The position numbers were made by a program, and so were the translations under genes. A stretch of 64,000 bases of DNA from Tyto alba (taxonomy: Eukaryota; Chordata; Aves; Strigiformes; Tytonidae), in NCBI RefSeq assembly GCF_018691265.1, contig NW_024881296.1:15965427-16029426 (forward strand). Reading direction: 5' to 3'. The notes beneath the pieces are model-generated. The model was not told the origin of the DNA and ran no database searches. It saw nothing but the letters and a program-made list of their open reading frames with translations. Below, in pieces: positions 48,301-61,440 of the stretch (positions are counted from its first letter, which is position 1; each line of letters opens with the position of its first letter).

Positions 48301-50455
48301 TAGGCCACAGCAGGAACACAAATATGCATTAACAGGGTTCCCCATGCACTGCTAACCTCTCCCAGTTGCTCATACATGCTGTTATGGTTGTCTGGATGCC
48401 AATCTTGGCATGGGCTGTAGCTGAGGAGGTGAGTACAGGGCAGCACATTGTTCCTCAGAAACCAACATGTCCAGGCAGTATCAATGTGATACAAGGCTGA
48501 AGCAGAAGACAAAGATCTAAATGGGGACATTCAGTTGCACTTGCAGTTGGCATTGCAGGGTACAGTGGCACTTACGGCACCCAAGGGCACTATCAACAAA
48601 GGGAAGAAGGGATAAAGGACTATCAGCTCCCTTCTTTCTTCCTCACACATTCAATATGGGTAGGAAAATACCATAACTCTTCTGGGGTTTCTGACCAAAG
48701 CATCAACAAAGAGAGAGGTTTGGCTGTATGGCAGCAATTTCTTCCTAAACAGGATTCTTTTCCATTATTAACACAACAAGTTTGTCTTCCCTCCAAATAA
48801 GAAACATATGAAAAAATCCTCTCATGAAGAATGTTTGCAAAGTTCCATGCAATTTTCGAAAGTCTTGGGAATTTCCCCTAAGTTTTCACCTATGCCAGGA
48901 GCTTTCAAAATTAGGCCTTCTCTGTTGGTAGCCAGCTTTAAACATCTGAAGCTGCTCTATTCATACTTCAGAATTAAATCAGCAGAAGTTACAGTTGCTC
49001 AGAAATTTGGGTTGAAAACTTCAGACAATGCACTTTTCCTTCAGACTTGGAGAAATCACCGTTTAGAGGTGCACGCTCCCCTCCATGTGACAAGGTCAGC
49101 TCCTCACAATGATGGTCTTCCTCCTAGCAGCAGCCTGGGACAGTAGAAACAAGCTGTGATACTGCTACTGAAGGTCACTAATCATGGAATAACCTAAATA
49201 TTGGAAGGTTTAGAGGTAACTCTTTCACCCAAGAGACAAATTCTCTGAGAGAAAAATGTTACTTCTTTCTTCCTTTCCTGGGACATAGTCTTGGATCAAT
49301 TTTTATATTTATAGACTAAAGTATTAAGTATATCTTTCTTGTCAGCCTGAAGTGGGACGTTTAAAATAAATTTAACGTTTACAGTACCTCAAATTTTGTC
49401 TTTACTGCAGTACTTCTTGTTCTTGCTCTAGAAGATACTACAAATACCACAGTAAAGCTCAAATATCAGAGGACATTTTAGTGCCATTTTTTTAATGGCA
49501 GTCTCTAAACACAGAGCTCATAAAACTGCAGTTATCCTAGTACTAGTGATACTCAGAAGTGAAAGACAATAAGATATTCATGTTCCAGCGGCAAATCCAC
49601 TAAAGTCAGTGGGGTAAGAGCTGGAATTAACTTGCTCTTTAGAGAAAAATATAAGAGTGAGGGTCCTGGACAGGAGTTCCAGATAGGTATTTCTGATTAA
49701 GCAAGAAAATGTGGACAAGTGAAGGAGTGGTGAGCTTCTTGAAGGGCTCCCTGAACATACCATTTGGGATGCTGTAAAAGCTGCTCTCAGCAAATGGTTC
49801 ATTAGCGTTGTCTGCAGAGCTAGAGGAAGGAGGAGGAAGAGATCTGTGGGGGTTGCTAAAAGAAGTGGAAGTCATAGCTCAACCGACAGAAATGAAATGG
49901 GAGAGGGGAGAAACCTTGAGAAGGGGATCTGAAAGTCCTTTCCACTGGCAGCAAAGAGTCAAAAGCAGGCAGGAAGCTTCTTCAAAAAATTGTAAGATTT
50001 CGAAGAAAAAAGTCCCAGGGGAATAACTGTAGCACAGCAGAGTTTGTCAGTGTAAACCCCGGCCTACCTGGTTTGTCCTTGCTTTTACTAAAATGTAAAC
50101 CCAACAAAACTGCTCACAACTGATTAATCTCTGGACTGCTGCCCTGGAGACACCAGAAAATGAAAAGGAGTGGAGCTGAACAACCAGTCTCCTTCCTAGG
50201 CCCTGGCCAAGCTGACTGAAGAACTACATTAAAAATATGTAGAAAACACATTTCAACCTGCGGCAAAGGGAGTTCAGCTCCCATCCTGATGATTTATAAA
50301 TTTGTCTTTCTGAATATCAATCTTCATCAAGCAATGACAACATCCCAGCTGCCCTTCCATATTTATAAATGATTTCCAGTTTGGGAAAGGGTCTGCATCT
50401 TCATCTAACATTGCCCATAATAATTTTTGGAATTAGACTGGACAAACTATCAACT
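45380..50455. other. Gene-free stretch
   Basis: No supported gene; the longest frames (112 codons at 48808-49146, 99 at 46344-46643 minus) match nothing recognisable. A decayed ancient-repeat-like piece lies at about 49590-49620. The minus-strand frame near 49760-49875 is serine/proline-rich and ends at a GTATGT donor-like site, but lacks a convincing acceptor. Confidence 0.55.
49590..49620 (+). repeat. Possible ancient amniote repeat fragment
   Basis: GCAAATCCACTAAAGTCAGT followed by GGGGTAAGAG resembles decayed copies of the ATTGAAGTCAATGGGA-type motif dispersed in bird and reptile genomes. Very short; could be coincidence. Confidence 0.25.
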
Positions 50456-50460
50456 AATAA

Positions 50461-50750
50461 TCATAAGATCCTAGGATAATTCAGCTTGGAAGGGACCCCA
50501 GAAGGTCTCTGGTCCAACTGCCTGCTCGAGGCAGGGTCAGCTGTGAGATCAGACAAGGGTGCTCAAGGTTTTCTCCAGATGGGTCTTGAAAGCCTTCAAG
50601 GATGGAGACTACGCAGCCTCTCTGGACAACCTGCTCTGCTGCTTGACTATACACCATCTGAACCTTTGATTTCAGCTAATGCCTATTTTCCCTTATCCAC
50701 CATGCATGCAACACTGTGAGGAAATTAGCTCCATCTTGTTGATAACCTCA
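50461..50750 (-). mobile_element. CR1 LINE fragment (3' end), 5'-truncated
   Basis: The plus strand shows, in the order expected for the reverse complement of an avian CR1 3' end, GCTTGGAAGGGACC, GGTCCAACTGCCTGCTCGAG, GCAGGGTCAGCT, TTCAAGGATGGAGACT, GCAGCCTCTCTGGACAACCTG and an AGCTCCATCTTGTT end. The element therefore runs on the minus strand with its 3' terminus near 50461. The terminal octamer repeats (ATTCTATG type) are decayed to CATAAGATCCTAGGAT-like sequence. About 290 bp remain, a typical 5' truncation for CR1. No reverse transcriptase coding remains; a 77-codon frame across it (50486-50719) is a shadow. This is the strongest single sign that the host is a bird. Confidence 0.92.
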
Positions 50751-51154
50751 CGGTGGTTACCAGAAAATGAAAAATAAAAACTGTATTTACATATACAAAT
50801 CATGATATGTTGATGTTTAATGTTTAGATAAATCCAAATCAAAGAGTATGAAGTCTAAAAGATCATAAAATTCTAGAAATCATAATCTGAATGCCTTGTG
50901 CTGCAACATGTGTCATCAAGAACCAGGTATAAAATGCACTCCCACCTGACTTGTTATGTGTAATTAAGAACCTGATATAAAACTATGGTTTCCACAGGAA
51001 ATATCTTTAATTTCGTGTGCAAGGCACCTCATTCACATGGGAATTAACCAGGAGTAGTCCTATTTAGAACTTGCCAAGCCACATGATTCCAGATGAACTG
51101 GCACACCAGTTGATGGCAACCTCTCAAAATAGAGCAGTAAAACACCTCTCCAAG

Positions 51155-51185
<31 letters not shown>

Positions 51186-51200
51186 AAGAAAAAAAGAAAT
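51155..51200 (+). repeat. A29 run with GAAA-rich extension
   Basis: Longest homopolymer in the window (29 A, 51155-51183), followed by GAAAG/GAAAAA units. No recognisable retroelement body upstream. Confidence 0.9.
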
Positions 51201-51527
51201 CAAATGCCTGAAAATACCTTGCTTCTTCCTGAAGGTTTCATTTGTTTATTTGGAATCCTCTACCCTTTCCCTTATCCATGTTCCTCTAATCAGTCTATAT
51301 GGTACCATTTCTCTGCTGGCAAAGCAGCGGGGCAGCTGTGATGCCAACATGCCTGAAGTTTGCCTCAGGCATATCTCTGCCAGTTTAAAACCTTTACCAC
51401 CTTCTTGAGTTAGACTAGCTCAGCAGAATAGTAGTGACCCAAAAATCACAATTTATGGACTTGTGCCCTTGACAGAGAGAACTGTTTCAAAAGCCTGAAA
51501 TCCCCAAGTCTTGCCTTCAAGAGGAAC

Positions 51528-51570
51528 ATATATATAAATATTATACATATATTAAAATATATATATAAAA
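51528..51570. repeat. AT-rich alternating tract
   Basis: Imperfect ATAT stretches broken by AATATTATAC; low-complexity DNA that may melt easily. Confidence 0.75.
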
Positions 51571-54500
51571 AGCCTTAAATGAAAATTGCTATATACTTTA
51601 GTCATGAATTTAAAGTCTCCCACACAAAATGGATTCCCCTCATTATTCTTTTCAAATTAGCCTCCCAAAAAATGTTTCAAATAATTTGTCCTCTAAAATC
51701 TACTTTTCCTCACTTAGGGAGTCATTCAGTATCACCAGGAGGTTTGCCCAACAAAGGCATGCTATATCAGACCATGGAGCAGCATTTACAATCAGACTGT
51801 ATTTAATGTTTACAGGATGTATCTGAGTCCAAGAACCATGAAAGGCTTTCAGCCACATAGTTTGTTCTGCAGCAGCAGAGAAGCAGAGGGAAATCAGATA
51901 GGTACTGGTGGTGCACTAACATCTTGTCAAGTGCATCATAGGCATAGCTAAGTGAATCCAGTGGCATAGGCACCTTGGCTGATGGGTTCTCCATCAATGA
52001 AAAGATGAGGTACCCCATTAAATGCTGTCCTCATAACTGAGAGGCAGAGTCCGATGGTCCTTATGTCTGTGAGAAAAGAGGGAACAGGATGACTCCTGAC
52101 TTGGGAAACCCAAGAAAAGAGTAGTTGCAATCTCCTTGTTGAAAGAAGGCCACAAATATCTCCTAACTCCCCCATGGTAGGTGGTGTCCCACATGGCAGT
52201 CAAAAGCAACTGGACCACAGCTACCCTCCCTAGATCTGAGTCAACAGCTCAGAAGTTGCTGTAGAGGATGCATTTTACTGGATGAGCTTCCCCTGTATGT
52301 AGAGAAACCCCAGGCACATCCCCTGTACTGCGAGGTGGATGTCCCTCAAGCCCTGCAAATGTAACATTACCCTGCACCCGCCACAATGTGAATCCACCTC
52401 CTTTTTTCGCTGTATGTTCCAACAGCTGCCTCTGCATGGGTTTGGGCCTGAGGCTGGAGGCATCAGGAGGAAGCCTTTCAGTCCCCATCTCAATGCCCTC
52501 AATTTTTCAAGTTCTCCAGCCTTGAAGTTACAGGGGATATCACAGATGACTGTGCATGTAGCCATATGCAGTTGTCAACAGTACTTGCTAAAATTGACAA
52601 GGTAGGGGAACTAACTCAAAATTTCCAGATAGTATCTGATTTACAGGGTGCTGGGGAGGGAATGCCAGTGCTGGATGACTGAAAAAGAGTCTCGGAGCCA
52701 GGGAGAATTTACTGCACTTTTTATGCAAGACTTAATCACTCTGATAGACATTTTTGTAAAAGGAGCACATTTAAGCCCAATCAATATGGAAAACTCTAAA
52801 GGATTAAATAAGACCTCTCACTAGCTCAAACCACTGGTAACACAGAGCTGTTTAGGTGTTGGCAGGCAAGATCTTCCTCTAGAAGTTTATTGTATACCCA
52901 CTCCAACCACCCCATTTCCTAGTCTCCTAAATTTTTTCATGCTGACACCAAAGGCAAGAGGACAAAATGCATGCCCATACTTAAGCTATTTCAAGGCACT
53001 CTTCTTGCTTTAGGTAACTTAAGCCAGTGGTTTAAATCAAAACGCCATCTTCTTTCCAAGCATCTTAAGGGTCTATGGAAGAAGTTACAGGGTTTTCATT
53101 TCCACTGCAATGTTGTAAATACTACTACAATTACAAGCACCATTCTTGGCAGCCTCAAGAACACTGGCCTTGCCTTTCTGGACTGCCTTTGAACTTGTCC
53201 TTCCAAACTCTTTCCTCACAGAAAACATGATCTAGGGCCAGGAAGCTTGTACTGGCCTGCACCTGCCCCAAGAGTCAGCCTCAGTTCAGTCAGAGCACAA
53301 GTAGCTGCCACGTTTTAGCTTGACCAGTTTGAGTAAAAGCTGAAGATTGTACCCTGCAGCTTCAGCGCTATTGACACCTGACCTGCTTTGATGGAAGCCA
53401 GCTCAGCTAGACTGCTCCTACTGCAGTCATCCTCACAACTCTGCCATTGTGCAGGCATACCCAAAGGTTGCTGAGGCCTTGCACAGGCATTAAAATTCCT
53501 TAAAACTCATTTTGACAGGAAAATACATCCTGTCCAGAGGGTTCCAGTTGAGAAACACATGTCCACTCTCCAGACCAATAAGTCAAGTATCTTCCAGAAG
53601 TCTGCCCACATGGGTTTCTTCTGTCTTCCCTTTCCTCCTCCTCTGCCCCATGAAAGAGCAGGATCTCCACAGTGCACAACCAGGGTATCCTTGCCAGGGT
53701 GGAAACAGAATTAAAAGAACTAGAGAAATTTTCCTAGAAAAATCAGCACAGCATTGTATTGTATCCTTTGTGTGAGATTTTTCCATGGGTGCCTATGGCC
53801 TCCTCATTCCCCATAGGATGGCAGTGAGCACACCCTGTAAATATATGGCACCCAAAAAAATAGTCATGTTTAGTTCAGCAGCAGCCTGTCCCTGCTCTGC
53901 CAGCCTTTTCTGGTCCTTTTTGTATCACTTCATGATCCTTAATATTTCTCTGCTTCCTCTTTTCATCATTAATAAAATAGTTTTATTTGCACTTCTTATC
54001 ACCTACAAGCAGCTTAAGAACCATTCAGTGTTCCCAGCACCCAGAGTAAGAGAAAAGCCAGTAGCCTTGGCATAGAAGAATAGATATATAGTGTCTATAG
54101 GGAATAAAACACAGATCCACATACTAGCCTAGGAAATAAATTTCCTATCAGGGAGAATTTATTCCCACTTTTCGCTGGACTATACTAAACTATACCTGTT
54201 CAGAGTGCCCACCAAGTGATAAAGTGATTAGTCCATCCTCTGCTACACCTCCTCATTTAGTCCCTGTGGAACATAATTAATGTGCAGTTTACACTTCTCT
54301 TGCAAAACATTAATAAACACCATAAACAAAATCTAACATCACACTGCCCAGCACCACCTCACTTGGGCACCTCCCAGGATTCGATATTTTGCTGCAAATC
54401 ACCACCATCCATTTAGATTCTTTCCGTGCATGAGACAATGCTTATATCCAAGTTGCTAAGAAATAATTGTTCAGGGTTGGAAGTATTGCATCAATTTTTT

Positions 54501-54572
54501 TTATATTATTGAGAAATAGCTGTATTTCAGCCATGTCATCATTACCATTGGCTACAAATTCAGTAAATTTAA

Positions 54573-54590
54573 ATATATATATATATATAT
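54573..54590. repeat. (AT)9 microsatellite
   Basis: Nine uninterrupted AT units in AT-rich flanks. Confidence 0.9.
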
Positions 54591-57429
54591 CAGTTTAGTA
54601 TGTCAGAGATGATACATGCATAAAGGTGTTATTGCTCATCAGCTGTCATCCCTTAACATTTGCTTCATTATTTTATTAACGAAAAATGGGCTCAGCAGGT
54701 GCAGTTCCCATTACAGCTCCCCAGGCTCTTTCATTTGTACTTTTCATAATTTTCAAAAATTACAAAATATCGTATCTTCTTTTCAGTCTATACCTCAAGT
54801 TTCTATAGTCACAGAAGTTATTTTCAGCTATTTGAAGGGAATTTATAAATTCATGGGATAATTTCAGGAACATCACAGAAAATCTATTAGGGCAACTTAC
54901 CATGTACTGCAGTTTCAAGCAGTAATGATTCAGCATAGAACTCTTACAGCCAAAACCTCAAGAATCAGATCTAGAAAGTGTTAGATATAATGTAGCATCT
55001 ATTTAGTTTCAGTGTGAATTCCAACTTTTATTAAAAGAACTATTAGTTACAAAAAAAAAATAATAATGATGAAAATAAATGATGTCTTAAGGTATAACCC
55101 TGAAAGGGTAAACTTAAGTTTAATCTTTCAAGTTCAGCCTTTCATTTCATTACTGTTTCATTTTGATTTCTCAGACCTAAAATCGTATTTAAAACTTAAA
55201 AGCCAGGTACACAGGCAGCCTGTTTGGATTTATTTGGGGTTCATTTATTTTGAGAAGTATGGTGTTGTGGCTGTTTTTTTAATTTATAACCTAATATTAG
55301 GGACACTTATGGTGTGAAGGGAGCTTTTCTTTCATCACAGAAGATTGTGGATGCTCGAATTATTTATTTTTTAATCTATCCACAAGAATCTAGTCTTTCT
55401 GAGAAATATACATCTTTAAATATATTGATAACTTCTGAAAAGAAAAAAAAAATAAAAAAAGGTTTGCTCATTTTTTACTCTATCAACTTTGCTACTGTGC
55501 CCTTTAGGATGCTTTTGGAAGCTTCATATTTGTCAGCATTTAGCTGACCCACATCCCTATTAATCTTTAATAATTGCCATTCTTTCCTCCTAGCAAAATT
55601 CAATCCTACTAGATATGATTGTTAAAGATCCTTTTTGTCTCATCAGGTTTTCCCCCCTATTTGGCAATGTGCTTTACGTTGTGCCTTCTGTCCTGAAAAG
55701 CACTTACAAAATAATACTGTGAGGTCTTATGCTTACAGTTTTTCAGTCTCAAATGCACTAAGGTTACAAGGAAAAGACTTCTAATTCCTGGTCCTTCAAG
55801 TTCTAACTGGACATTGACAATGAAACTTTGTCCTTTCATTTCAAATACTGTGAGAAATAAAACCACCATCTGTCAGATAAATTAGGCCTTTGCCTATACC
55901 TGTCCACATGCCTTGTTTTCATTGGGCTTGTATAGATACAATTGATTGGAAATTACTACCCCCTTGTTGTAAGGAGCAATCGATAGCCTGCTGAAGTCTC
56001 AGCTCTTGAGGCTTCAGTGCTCACCACTGACAAATCTAGCTCATTAGCTCTTAGCTATACTTGATGCCTAGCTATGTAGTCTCCACAGGGCTAACAAGAC
56101 TAAAAAGCAGTCAAGACTTATTTCTGTCATAAAGTCGAAGATCTGACTGAATGCACACAAGTAGCAGTCATGCTGAGGAAGAAGACACCATCATTACCCA
56201 GCTGCTTTTCTGAGTAGAACCACACTATAAAATACATCTATGCATCAACCAACCTTCACTTTTAAGAGTTTAGTGAAATGGCTGAGCTTGGTTTTGCTTG
56301 TCATTTGTTAAGACAGCAAACAGCAAATGTTTAACCTTTGATGTTTGGAAATGAAAACAGAAAAAAATCACCAACCCTCCCCCCCCCTAAAAACTAAGAC
56401 ATTTATTCCAGTTATCCCAAACTCAAACCTTGGAATTTCCCATGAATATCAAGCAGCTTGAAACAAGTAAACTACAACTATTTTTCTGGCTGTTTTAACA
56501 ACTATGCTTGCAAGTACTTGTAGCACCTTAGAAGGCCATGTAGAGGAGCCAGATTGAAAAATTATGATGACCACTTTTTAATTGCAGCAGTACTTGATTT
56601 GTCATGATCATGAAAATTGTTTCATGACCCATTGCTAATGGTGAGGAGAAGGCAATTGTTTCCCTTGAGGAGGCTGATGGGCACAGAGCAGCTCTGTCTC
56701 ATTGCTCTGCCCTGGTGCCTCTTCCAGTCTTTCTTTCCACGGAGGAAAAGCCAGGAGGGAAGACTGCAGGAGACAATTTTCAACATGAACTAGCTGAAAG
56801 CTCCAGCAGTTTAGCACAGTAAATATTTTTTCTCCCACTTTCCTTAGTGGCAGAAATCAATACAGTTGACTAATAACAAGTCTCTCTTTCTTCCAAATGT
56901 TCTAATGTAGGAATTTCAGAGAATTAAAACAACCTTCGAAATGCCTCTTCTTTGCATTTCTTGTGTTTTATTTATCTTTACAAGAAATGAACACAGTTCA
57001 TGTCACTATTCTTGTTTTTGTAAGAGATTGGCAACCTCCCCTTTCCTGCCTGCAGGCCTTGTAAAAAATGTAATCTGCAGTCATTGTAATACCATTAGTA
57101 AATGTTTGTGTATTAGAAGAGCAACTCCCAAAAGAAATGCAGATCTGAATGTACAAAAATAAGAGTCTTGAAAGGCCACAAGCTCCCACAAAGCTGTTCA
57201 AAGTAACTTAAAGTGTGCAAGTCTCAAAACATGCAGGTTTTGACTTTTGAATCCTCCTCCTCATAAAAGTTGCAGACCAAATACAAAGTTCTGTTTTTCT
57301 TAGAAAAAGGGTGGGTTTTTTCTAAACAGGCAAAGAGCCCACCTTTAACTGCTTGCTTTCTGAAATTCCTGTCAGTGTATAAAATGTAGGTGGTATACAT
57401 TATCCTTTTTGCTAAAATGAAAAGAAAAA

Positions 57430-57720
57430 CTTCCTTGATTGGTGGCCAAAGTTAATGGGAATTGATAAATTACTTTCCATCCCAGTGGACGTGAAATCTC
57501 CAAAGTTTTAGATTTCAATTGAACAAGAAATTACTTCTGCAACTCAGTCAGCAGGATCGAATGTAACCGTGTTTTTTTAATCTTATCAGAGTGTGACAAA
57601 AATCAGAAAATTCATAGCTTTGTGACTGCAGTATGTGAATGCACAAGCTGCAAGCACCCTGTTTAGAGAATTGTAATTTATGAATGCCGCCTTCTCATTC
57701 ACAATGCTCATTTAAAATTT
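57430..57720. promoter_or_regulatory. Candidate conserved non-coding element E
   Basis: Non-repetitive sequence with GATTGG (an inverted CCAAT-type core) near 57438, a TTGATAAATTA stretch, TTATCAGA near 57584 and AATTGTAATTTATGAATG near 57668. The texture resembles known vertebrate enhancers but nothing specific identifies one. Weak call. Confidence 0.15.
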
Positions 57721-57781
57721 AGGAGTCCTTGGGGTGCTGGGAGACAGTTCCCCAAGTCCTGCCAGTGGCATCACCTAAAAG

Positions 57782-57857
57782 GCCTGGTGGAAGGGATGAT
57801 GCCTGGTAGAAGGGACGATGCCTGGTGGAAAGGACGATGCCTGGTGGAAAGGACAAT
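57782..57857 (+). repeat. 19-bp minisatellite, four copies
   Basis: Four head-to-tail 19-bp units start at 57782, 57801, 57820 and 57839, each of the form GCCTGGTGGAAGGGATGAT with one to three changes. The array has no partial unit at its left end. Probably variable in copy number. Confidence 0.9.
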
Positions 57858-58508
57858 TTCCTTCAGCCAGACAAGCCCTATTTTCACACCTCCCCGGGCA
57901 CACTTTTCTCTCAAAGGCACTCTGAGCGCTCAGACTCAATAGTTAGTTAAAATAGCATGCTAAGCATGATTCCACTGGCTACAGCTAGGACTTTTCTCCT
58001 TTTTATGTCTCTATTTGGCAACTTCAGCAATAAACACTTCCAAACAGTCCTTCAGAGGAACTCACTGATGATGTGTTTTCTCTACCTCAGGCGGTGGGGT
58101 GGAGGACCACTGGGGCTGGAGTTTGTTCCTGCAGCTCTGGGCTCTTGCACAAGCCCCAGGTTTAGCAGACTGATACAAACAAGCTCTCCTTAGAAAAGGC
58201 AGCTTCGGATTGGCACCTGAAACTACCCTCTCCACTGGAGGCATTTGCCCTTCAAACAGTTAGGGTGAGCAGCGTGGAGGCTGTGTGTGCTGTCACACTC
58301 TGTCTCCCCCTGATATAAATAGCAGCCTCAGCAAGATGTGCCCTCATCCAGCCAAGAGACTGTGTCCATCCCTCCCATCTGGGGCTTGCCCTGTGATGCT
58401 CCAGGCTTCTCTCACCTCCAGGCTGCATACCACACCACTGCTGGGCAATGTGACCTGCGGCAAATCCCCAAAAATACAGTGAACCACATGCCTTGGACCA
58501 GCGCTCTG

Positions 58509-58536
58509 CCCCTCACCCTCTCCCCCTGCCCCTCCC
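58509..58536 (-). other. G-quadruplex motif, minus strand
   Basis: C runs at 58509-58512, 58516-58518, 58522-58526, 58529-58532 and 58534-58536 with loops of 3, 3, 2 and 1 bases give a canonical quadruplex on the minus strand (and i-motif potential on the plus strand). Confidence 0.55.
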
Positions 58537-58835
58537 TTGCTGCGAGGTGCTGCTGCTCCCCATCCATCCCGCTTTGCCCCCACAGACTGAAGTCTTTGCC
58601 TCACCAGAGCCTCCCCAGCACAGCCCAGCGGTGTGGCCTGGCAGGGTTTCTTCTGGAGCAAGACTCATGCTGGGAATGATCTAATTTAGGAATGTGGCAC
58701 AGAGTTCAGATGCTTATCCAGAGTTTAAGGAGCAAATGAACTTTTTATTCTGCAAAATTTGGCTAGATCTTGCAGTCCTTATTCAGGCAAAACTACAGCT
58801 GGCTTTAATGAGAGTTTTGGCTGAGGAGGGGAGTT

Positions 58836-58891
58836 AAAAAAAAAAAAAAACAAAAACAAAAAACCAAAACAACAACAACAAAAAAAAAAAA
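58836..58891 (+). repeat. A-rich tract with CAAA and CAA units
   Basis: A15, then CAAAAACAAAAAACC, three CAA units and A12. Simple A-rich repeat without a visible element body. Confidence 0.85.
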
Positions 58892-61331
58892 CCACCTTAA
58901 ACCCTAAGCTGAGAAATTAAACTTTTTCCTGAAATTCTCATGAGATTTGTGGTCAGTGTTGTTCAGACTACAAGAACAATTTCAATGCACATTTACCTTT
59001 CTACTTTCAGTCACAACCTGGAGCCTCAAATATCGAACTAAGCATCAGTGAAAAATATCTGAGAAAATCTGAAGAGATAAAGAATCAGAAAAAGATTTCA
59101 AGCACTGGATAAACATGACAGAACTCCATTTTATTCCTGGATTTGTAAGGAACAACAGAAGCATGCTCTCACATCCTTCAGCAAGAGATGTATATTTTAA
59201 ATATGTATGTTATGTAAACATGAAAAGCATGTGCAATACCACATGCACAAAAAGTTCTCTCTTTTGACTGTGTAAAGACTATGTTTGGTCTGAAATACAA
59301 AGGCTGCCGGTGATGTACATCTACCTATGCACAACAGAGAGAGAGTACTGCTGCAATGCACGTGCTTTGTTATTTGTGGAGGCTCTGTCTGAGAAAGCTG
59401 GTCATTTCCTCTCTGACAATAACAAGCTCGATAGCCATCTAATCGTGTATGGTAGCAGTGTAACTGCCTACTTCCCACTATAGCCACAAGATACCATTTT
59501 ATTTCTGGCTCATCTAGCTGTTCAGTCTGTTGTGTCCCTGAGGATAATTAGTCCTGAACTCAGGGAAACTATTTATCTTACACCAGGGATATTCTATCAA
59601 ATACCTCTTCACACAAAAACCATTTAAAAGGATGAAAAACACTCCCTGAGGAAATGAATACATTTTCTGTCTTCTAGTCATTTCCAGCAGGTGACATATT
59701 TGAAATCACAGAGCCTCCCTTTGGTAACTAGGTGGGAGCCAATTAGCATCATTTTGAACAGGGGAAGCTGCATCATGACAGTCTCTGAGGAGCAAGTTAT
59801 ATTTGTTGTAAACAAATCTGATTTGCTCAGTTTTGCCTCCCCACAAATATTACACAACAGTCATAGAGAAAGTTGTTTTACAGGGCAAGCCCCTATCGTC
59901 ACTGAAAACACGCATTGTTTCTTTCTCCCCAGGAGAGGAAAAATAAACATGACAGTTTGTAGCTACCATAGGTAGTTGCTGCAAACTAAACTCTCTCACC
60001 AGCAGTTCCCCACAAGGCTCCTTTAAATATTCAATGACTATGCTACGTCCAAATACATCTCTCAAAGGATCAAAGTACATTTTTCTTTCACTTGACAAAA
60101 GGCACTAAGTGGTTGCTATCAGTTTGCTCTTACATTCCTTTTGCATCACCTGCTCACAGAAAGAAATATTCTTTGATGTTTTTCCTGATGCAATAACTGT
60201 TCAGGCCACCAGGGTTTTATTTTGGCCAGAGATGCTCACAGCAAGCATCTTGTTCAGACCCCGTTAAAAGAGGAAGCTCAGCTCTTACAGCAATTTGGCA
60301 AGTCTCTGACCTTGCAACTAGAGGTTTGTTGGTCCAGAAGAAAGAAACAACAATTAATAGGACTAGGGATATAACGTGCATGAACCCATCTAGAGTTAAA
60401 TCCTGGGTATGTACTACAGATTAAGGAGCAATGAGGACATGCCCTGATTTCCATACTTGGAGAAATAAAGTACCCCTCACACATTTTAAAATCAACAGAG
60501 CTAAAGGACTGGCACAGCTACATCTGCTGAGTCTTCTCCTGTGAGCAGACAGAGTCCTTGTGCAATAAATTCTGCTGGATGAGAAATTCCAGCAAAGCCC
60601 TTCAGAGATCTTGGTGGAAGACTGTCTCCTCTGGAATGTTCACTAGAGGCACTTGCTCCTTAAGAGCAATGCAAGGTAAATCTAAGAGTCTTGCATGGTG
60701 TCACACTTCAGCCCTTACTGAGGAAAAATTCCCTAATTACGGACTGAATAATGGTGTGGAGCTGAGACATGTTCTTACCAATCCATCAGGCTAACTGGCC
60801 ATGATATGCTGTCTGGATAATAAATGCCATTCATTCCTCATTAACATGTCCTTTATTAAAACCTGTATAGAGAGGGCAGACATAAAAAATGACAAGAAAT
60901 AGTGCATAAAGCTGACACCACACATGGACCCCATGGTATAGGCAGTGTGACATGCTGACTCAATGGGAGTTTGTCTTTGCTCTCCTGGGGGAACTGGTAT
61001 TTCTAACCTTATGCAGCAAGTCAAGTGCAGGACCCCATATCACAGCCTGATAAAAGTTGTTAAGCAGAGAGCTGTGGCCAGCTAGAGAACGAAGTGATTT
61101 TAGCATTCATGTTGACCTAATATGGACAGATCTGCATGCACATTGCCTAGGTTGAGAGTGCTCTAGTTTTTCTATACTAAACTCCTATTAATTTCCACGG
61201 AAATTATTCAACAAAACTGATTAATAAAGTTCTTGCTCTCAGTCCGATCTCTGGCACCAGTTCCTACTCCTCCCTGTCCCCTGTTTATGAAGTCATGATT
61301 TAAGGAAGTAATTGAACAAATGAAGATTTTA

Positions 61332-61368
61332 AACAAAACAAAACAAAACAAAACAAAACAAAAAAAAA
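61332..61368 (+). repeat. (CAAAA)n microsatellite, left half
   Basis: Several perfect AAACA/CAAAA units end in A8 immediately before the TG end of an LTR. A similar A-rich tract with CAAA units resumes at 61907, so the LTR appears to have split one array. Confidence 0.85.
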
Positions 61369-61440
61369 TGCAGAGCCGCGGAGGAACGACATGCCGAGAC
61401 GGACTCAATGTGGGTGATAGAGCATCATATCTCGTAACCC

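Larger units (their letters stand above)
50751..57425. other. Gene-free stretch with AT-rich repeats
   Basis: No supported gene. It includes an A29 run at 51155-51183, an AT-rich tract at about 51528-51570 and (AT)9 at 54573-54590. Frames up to 97 codons occur without family match. A minus-strand frame at 55708-55847 has splice-like borders and is described as a finding. Confidence 0.55.
57860..61325. other. Gene-free stretch with a C-rich patch
   Basis: No recognised gene. A C-rich patch at about 58340-58660 gives overlapping 113-, 105- and 63-codon frames on both strands, which composition alone can produce. Also an A15 plus CAAA/CAA-rich tract at 58836-58891 and a decayed ancient-repeat-like piece at 61181-61207. 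Confidence 0.55.

Noticed and set aside
50486..50719. 77-codon plus-strand frame
   Set aside because: It lies antisense to the CR1 3' end, which is untranslated; a shadow of the repeat.
118..58850. A tracts as tails of L1-type retrotransposons
   Set aside because: Birds have almost no active L1, and no LINE body or target duplication is visible before the tracts; only two tracts (20174 and 28705) have a suitably placed AATAAA.
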